From JBDSYA01 sp039925865 (GTDB lineage Bacteria > Bacteroidota > Ignavibacteria > Tepidaquicellales > Tepidaquicellaceae): DNA of 7,145 nucleotides. The DNA lies in NCBI GenBank assembly GCA_039925865.1, contig JBDSYA010000191.1, forward strand, positions 1 through 7,145, read 5' to 3'. Position numbers and translations under genes: made by a program. Below, piece by piece: positions 6,057 through 7,145 of this stretch. Position 1 is the first letter of the stretch. Every line of letters starts with the position of its first letter. The notes below the pieces were generated by a model, which searched no databases, was not told the origin of the DNA, and worked only from the letters and a program-made list of their open reading frames with translations.

Positions 6057-7145
6057 TTTAATAACTATCATTTTTTTCACGCTAACATAATTGCCTGCTT
6101 CCAATTTGTAATAATAAATCCCGCTTGGAAGATTTGCAGCGTTCACGATTACTGAATAACCTCCTTTGTTAAGAAATTCATTTACTAATACTAAAATTTC
6201 TTTTCCAAGTAAATTGTAAATCTTCAAAGTAACATACCTGGATTCAGGTATATCAAAACTAATTTTTGTTTCCGGATTAAACGGGTTCGGATAATTGTCA
6301 TATAGTTTGAACTGATTTATGTCCTTACTTAAACTATATTCAAAATTATATTTAGAATTATTCTTTGCATAAGGCATTGCTCCTTCTTCTTCACAGGGAC
6401 TTGAATATCCCGATATGTTACTTTTTAAAGATTTAACTGATTCTTTACTCGATAAATCAACTGCAGAAACCTTATATGCATAAGTAGCAAGAACATAAGC
6501 ACAAGAACCGGAACCTCCACCACTTTTTCTGAGGGTTATTGATTCATCTAAATAAGTTGTATCTGTAGTTTCTGCCAGGTAAGAATAGCTTGAAGGTTCA
6601 TCTCCAACACCTCTATAGATTTTATATTTTTGCAAATCGGGTTCGAGATTTCTATTCCATACTAATTTGGGATGAAAAATAGATGGCGGCTGATCTATAT
6701 AATTCTTTGAGGCAGCTAATGACTGTGGCTTGGAAGGAGATGCGCCGGTAATATTTGTATAGTATAAAGCCACAATCATATCACCGCTCGAATTTCTTCC
6801 TGTTATTTCAATTGTTAAACTGTCATTAGAATTTGATACTGGCAAAGGTGGATTGCTCCACGGAGAGTAAACTTGATTATAGTCCACATCAAAACAAGTA
6901 TTGCTATCACCGTTAACACCCATATAAAAGCTTTTTGCAAATGAATAGGGTTGACAACTAACATCTAATACAAATTTATCACGAAGATTGAATGTGGATT
7001 CTCCAAAATATCTATTTGGCAAACCATGATAAAAAAAATTGAAAGTATTTGAGTAATTGGTAAATTTGTACTCGCCACCCGAACATTTTGCCCAATCCCA
7101 GTTTCCATTTGCAGATTTTATATCAAAATGACGGTAACTCGTATT
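6054..7145 (-). CDS. Secreted protein with Fn3-like domain and T9SS sorting domain, N-terminus outside the window
   Basis: The frame is open from the window edge to TAG at 6056-6054, giving 363 residues with no convincing start inside. It clearly continues upstream: codons from 7145 read NTSYRHFDIKSANGNWDW and on without a stop. Visible residues 1-136 are not recognised; they are rich in Asn, Ser and aromatics and contain YSPWSNPPLP and a strand-rich region ending SLTIEITGRN. Residues about 137-250 resemble a fibronectin type III domain (PSKPQSL, LVWNRNLEPDLQKYKIYRG, TTYLDE, YAYKVSAVDLSSKES). Residues about 282-363 are a type A T9SS sorting domain (NYPNPFNPETKISFDIP, LKIYNLLGKEILVLVNE, LPSGIYYYKLEAG, VKKMIVIK). 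The family predicts periplasmic export and then T9SS-dependent secretion. It is the first visible gene of an operon with the propeller at 4743-6047. The catalytic or binding module, if any, lies in the missing N-terminus. Confidence 0.9.
   Translation of the reverse strand, partial: NTSYRHFDIKSANGNWDWAKCSGGEYKFTNYSNTFNFFYHGLPNRYFGESTFNLRDKFVLDVSCQPYSFAKSFYMGVNGDSNTCFDVDYNQVYSPWSNPPLPVSNSNDSLTIEITGRNSSGDMIVALYYTNITGASPSKPQSLAASKNYIDQPPSIFHPKLVWNRNLEPDLQKYKIYRGVGDEPSSYSYLAETTDTTYLDESITLRKSGGGSGSCAYVLATYAYKVSAVDLSSKESVKSLKSNISGYSSPCEEEGAMPYAKNNSKYNFEYSLSKDINQFKLYDNYPNPFNPETKISFDIPESRYVTLKIYNLLGKEILVLVNEFLNKGGYSVIVNAANLPSGIYYYKLEAGNYVSVKKMIVIK

Noticed and set aside
5460..6155. Plus-strand reading frames of 61 and 63 codons opposite the propeller operon
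   Set aside because: They are antisense to clear coding sequence and have low-complexity composition with no domain.
6054..7022. A TTG at 7022 as the start of the Fn3-containing protein
   Set aside because: The same frame stays open for 41 further codons to the window edge, there is no ribosome binding site or signal peptide at the TTG, and a T9SS cargo protein needs a signal peptide. The true start is outside the window.

Overview
The window looks like a low-GC chromosome segment from the Bacteroidota/Chlorobi/Ignavibacteria side of the tree. Three independent signs point there. Two complete C-terminal type IX secretion (T9SS) sorting domains carry the NYPNPFNPET signature common in Ignavibacteria-like genomes, and a third is present as a remnant. 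The one clear promoter has the Bacteroidota-type -7 box TAnnTTTG. Several genes encode large secreted beta-propeller or Fn3-like proteins. No species can be named from the sequence alone.

Layout. Positions 1-2634 (minus strand) hold a two-gene operon. The first gene is a complete 544-residue radical copper oxidase of the galactose/glyoxal oxidase type. It is followed after 2 bases by a secreted SBBP-type beta-propeller protein whose C-terminus lies beyond base 1. Positions 2635-3459 are non-coding apart from a decayed T9SS sorting-domain tail (about 2986-3194, minus) with its own terminator at 2911-2941. The same stretch contains an A+T-rich hairpin in front of the oxidase, a perfect 17-bp tandem repeat and the kamA promoter. 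Positions 3460-4617 (plus) encode a KamA-family radical SAM/PLP aminomutase with lysine-type specificity residues, followed by a strong intrinsic terminator. Positions 4743-7145 (minus) hold a second operon of two T9SS cargo proteins: a partial Fn3-containing protein running in from beyond the window, then a seven-repeat Ycf48/BNR-like propeller, separated by 6 bases.

How the genes fit together. kamA is a single-gene transcription unit. Neither the acetyltransferase partner of the N-epsilon-acetyl-beta-lysine pathway nor lysine-fermentation genes are in the window, so its pathway is unresolved. The minus-strand operons encode mostly exported proteins. The exception is the copper oxidase, which keeps all five expected active-site residues but has no signal peptide and no sorting domain, although its operon partner is secreted. 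That mismatch, a CxxC pair beside its last copper ligand, the KamA lacking the structural zinc cysteines, and the decayed sorting-domain tail are the points most worth a second look. I did not find a clearly new multi-gene system.
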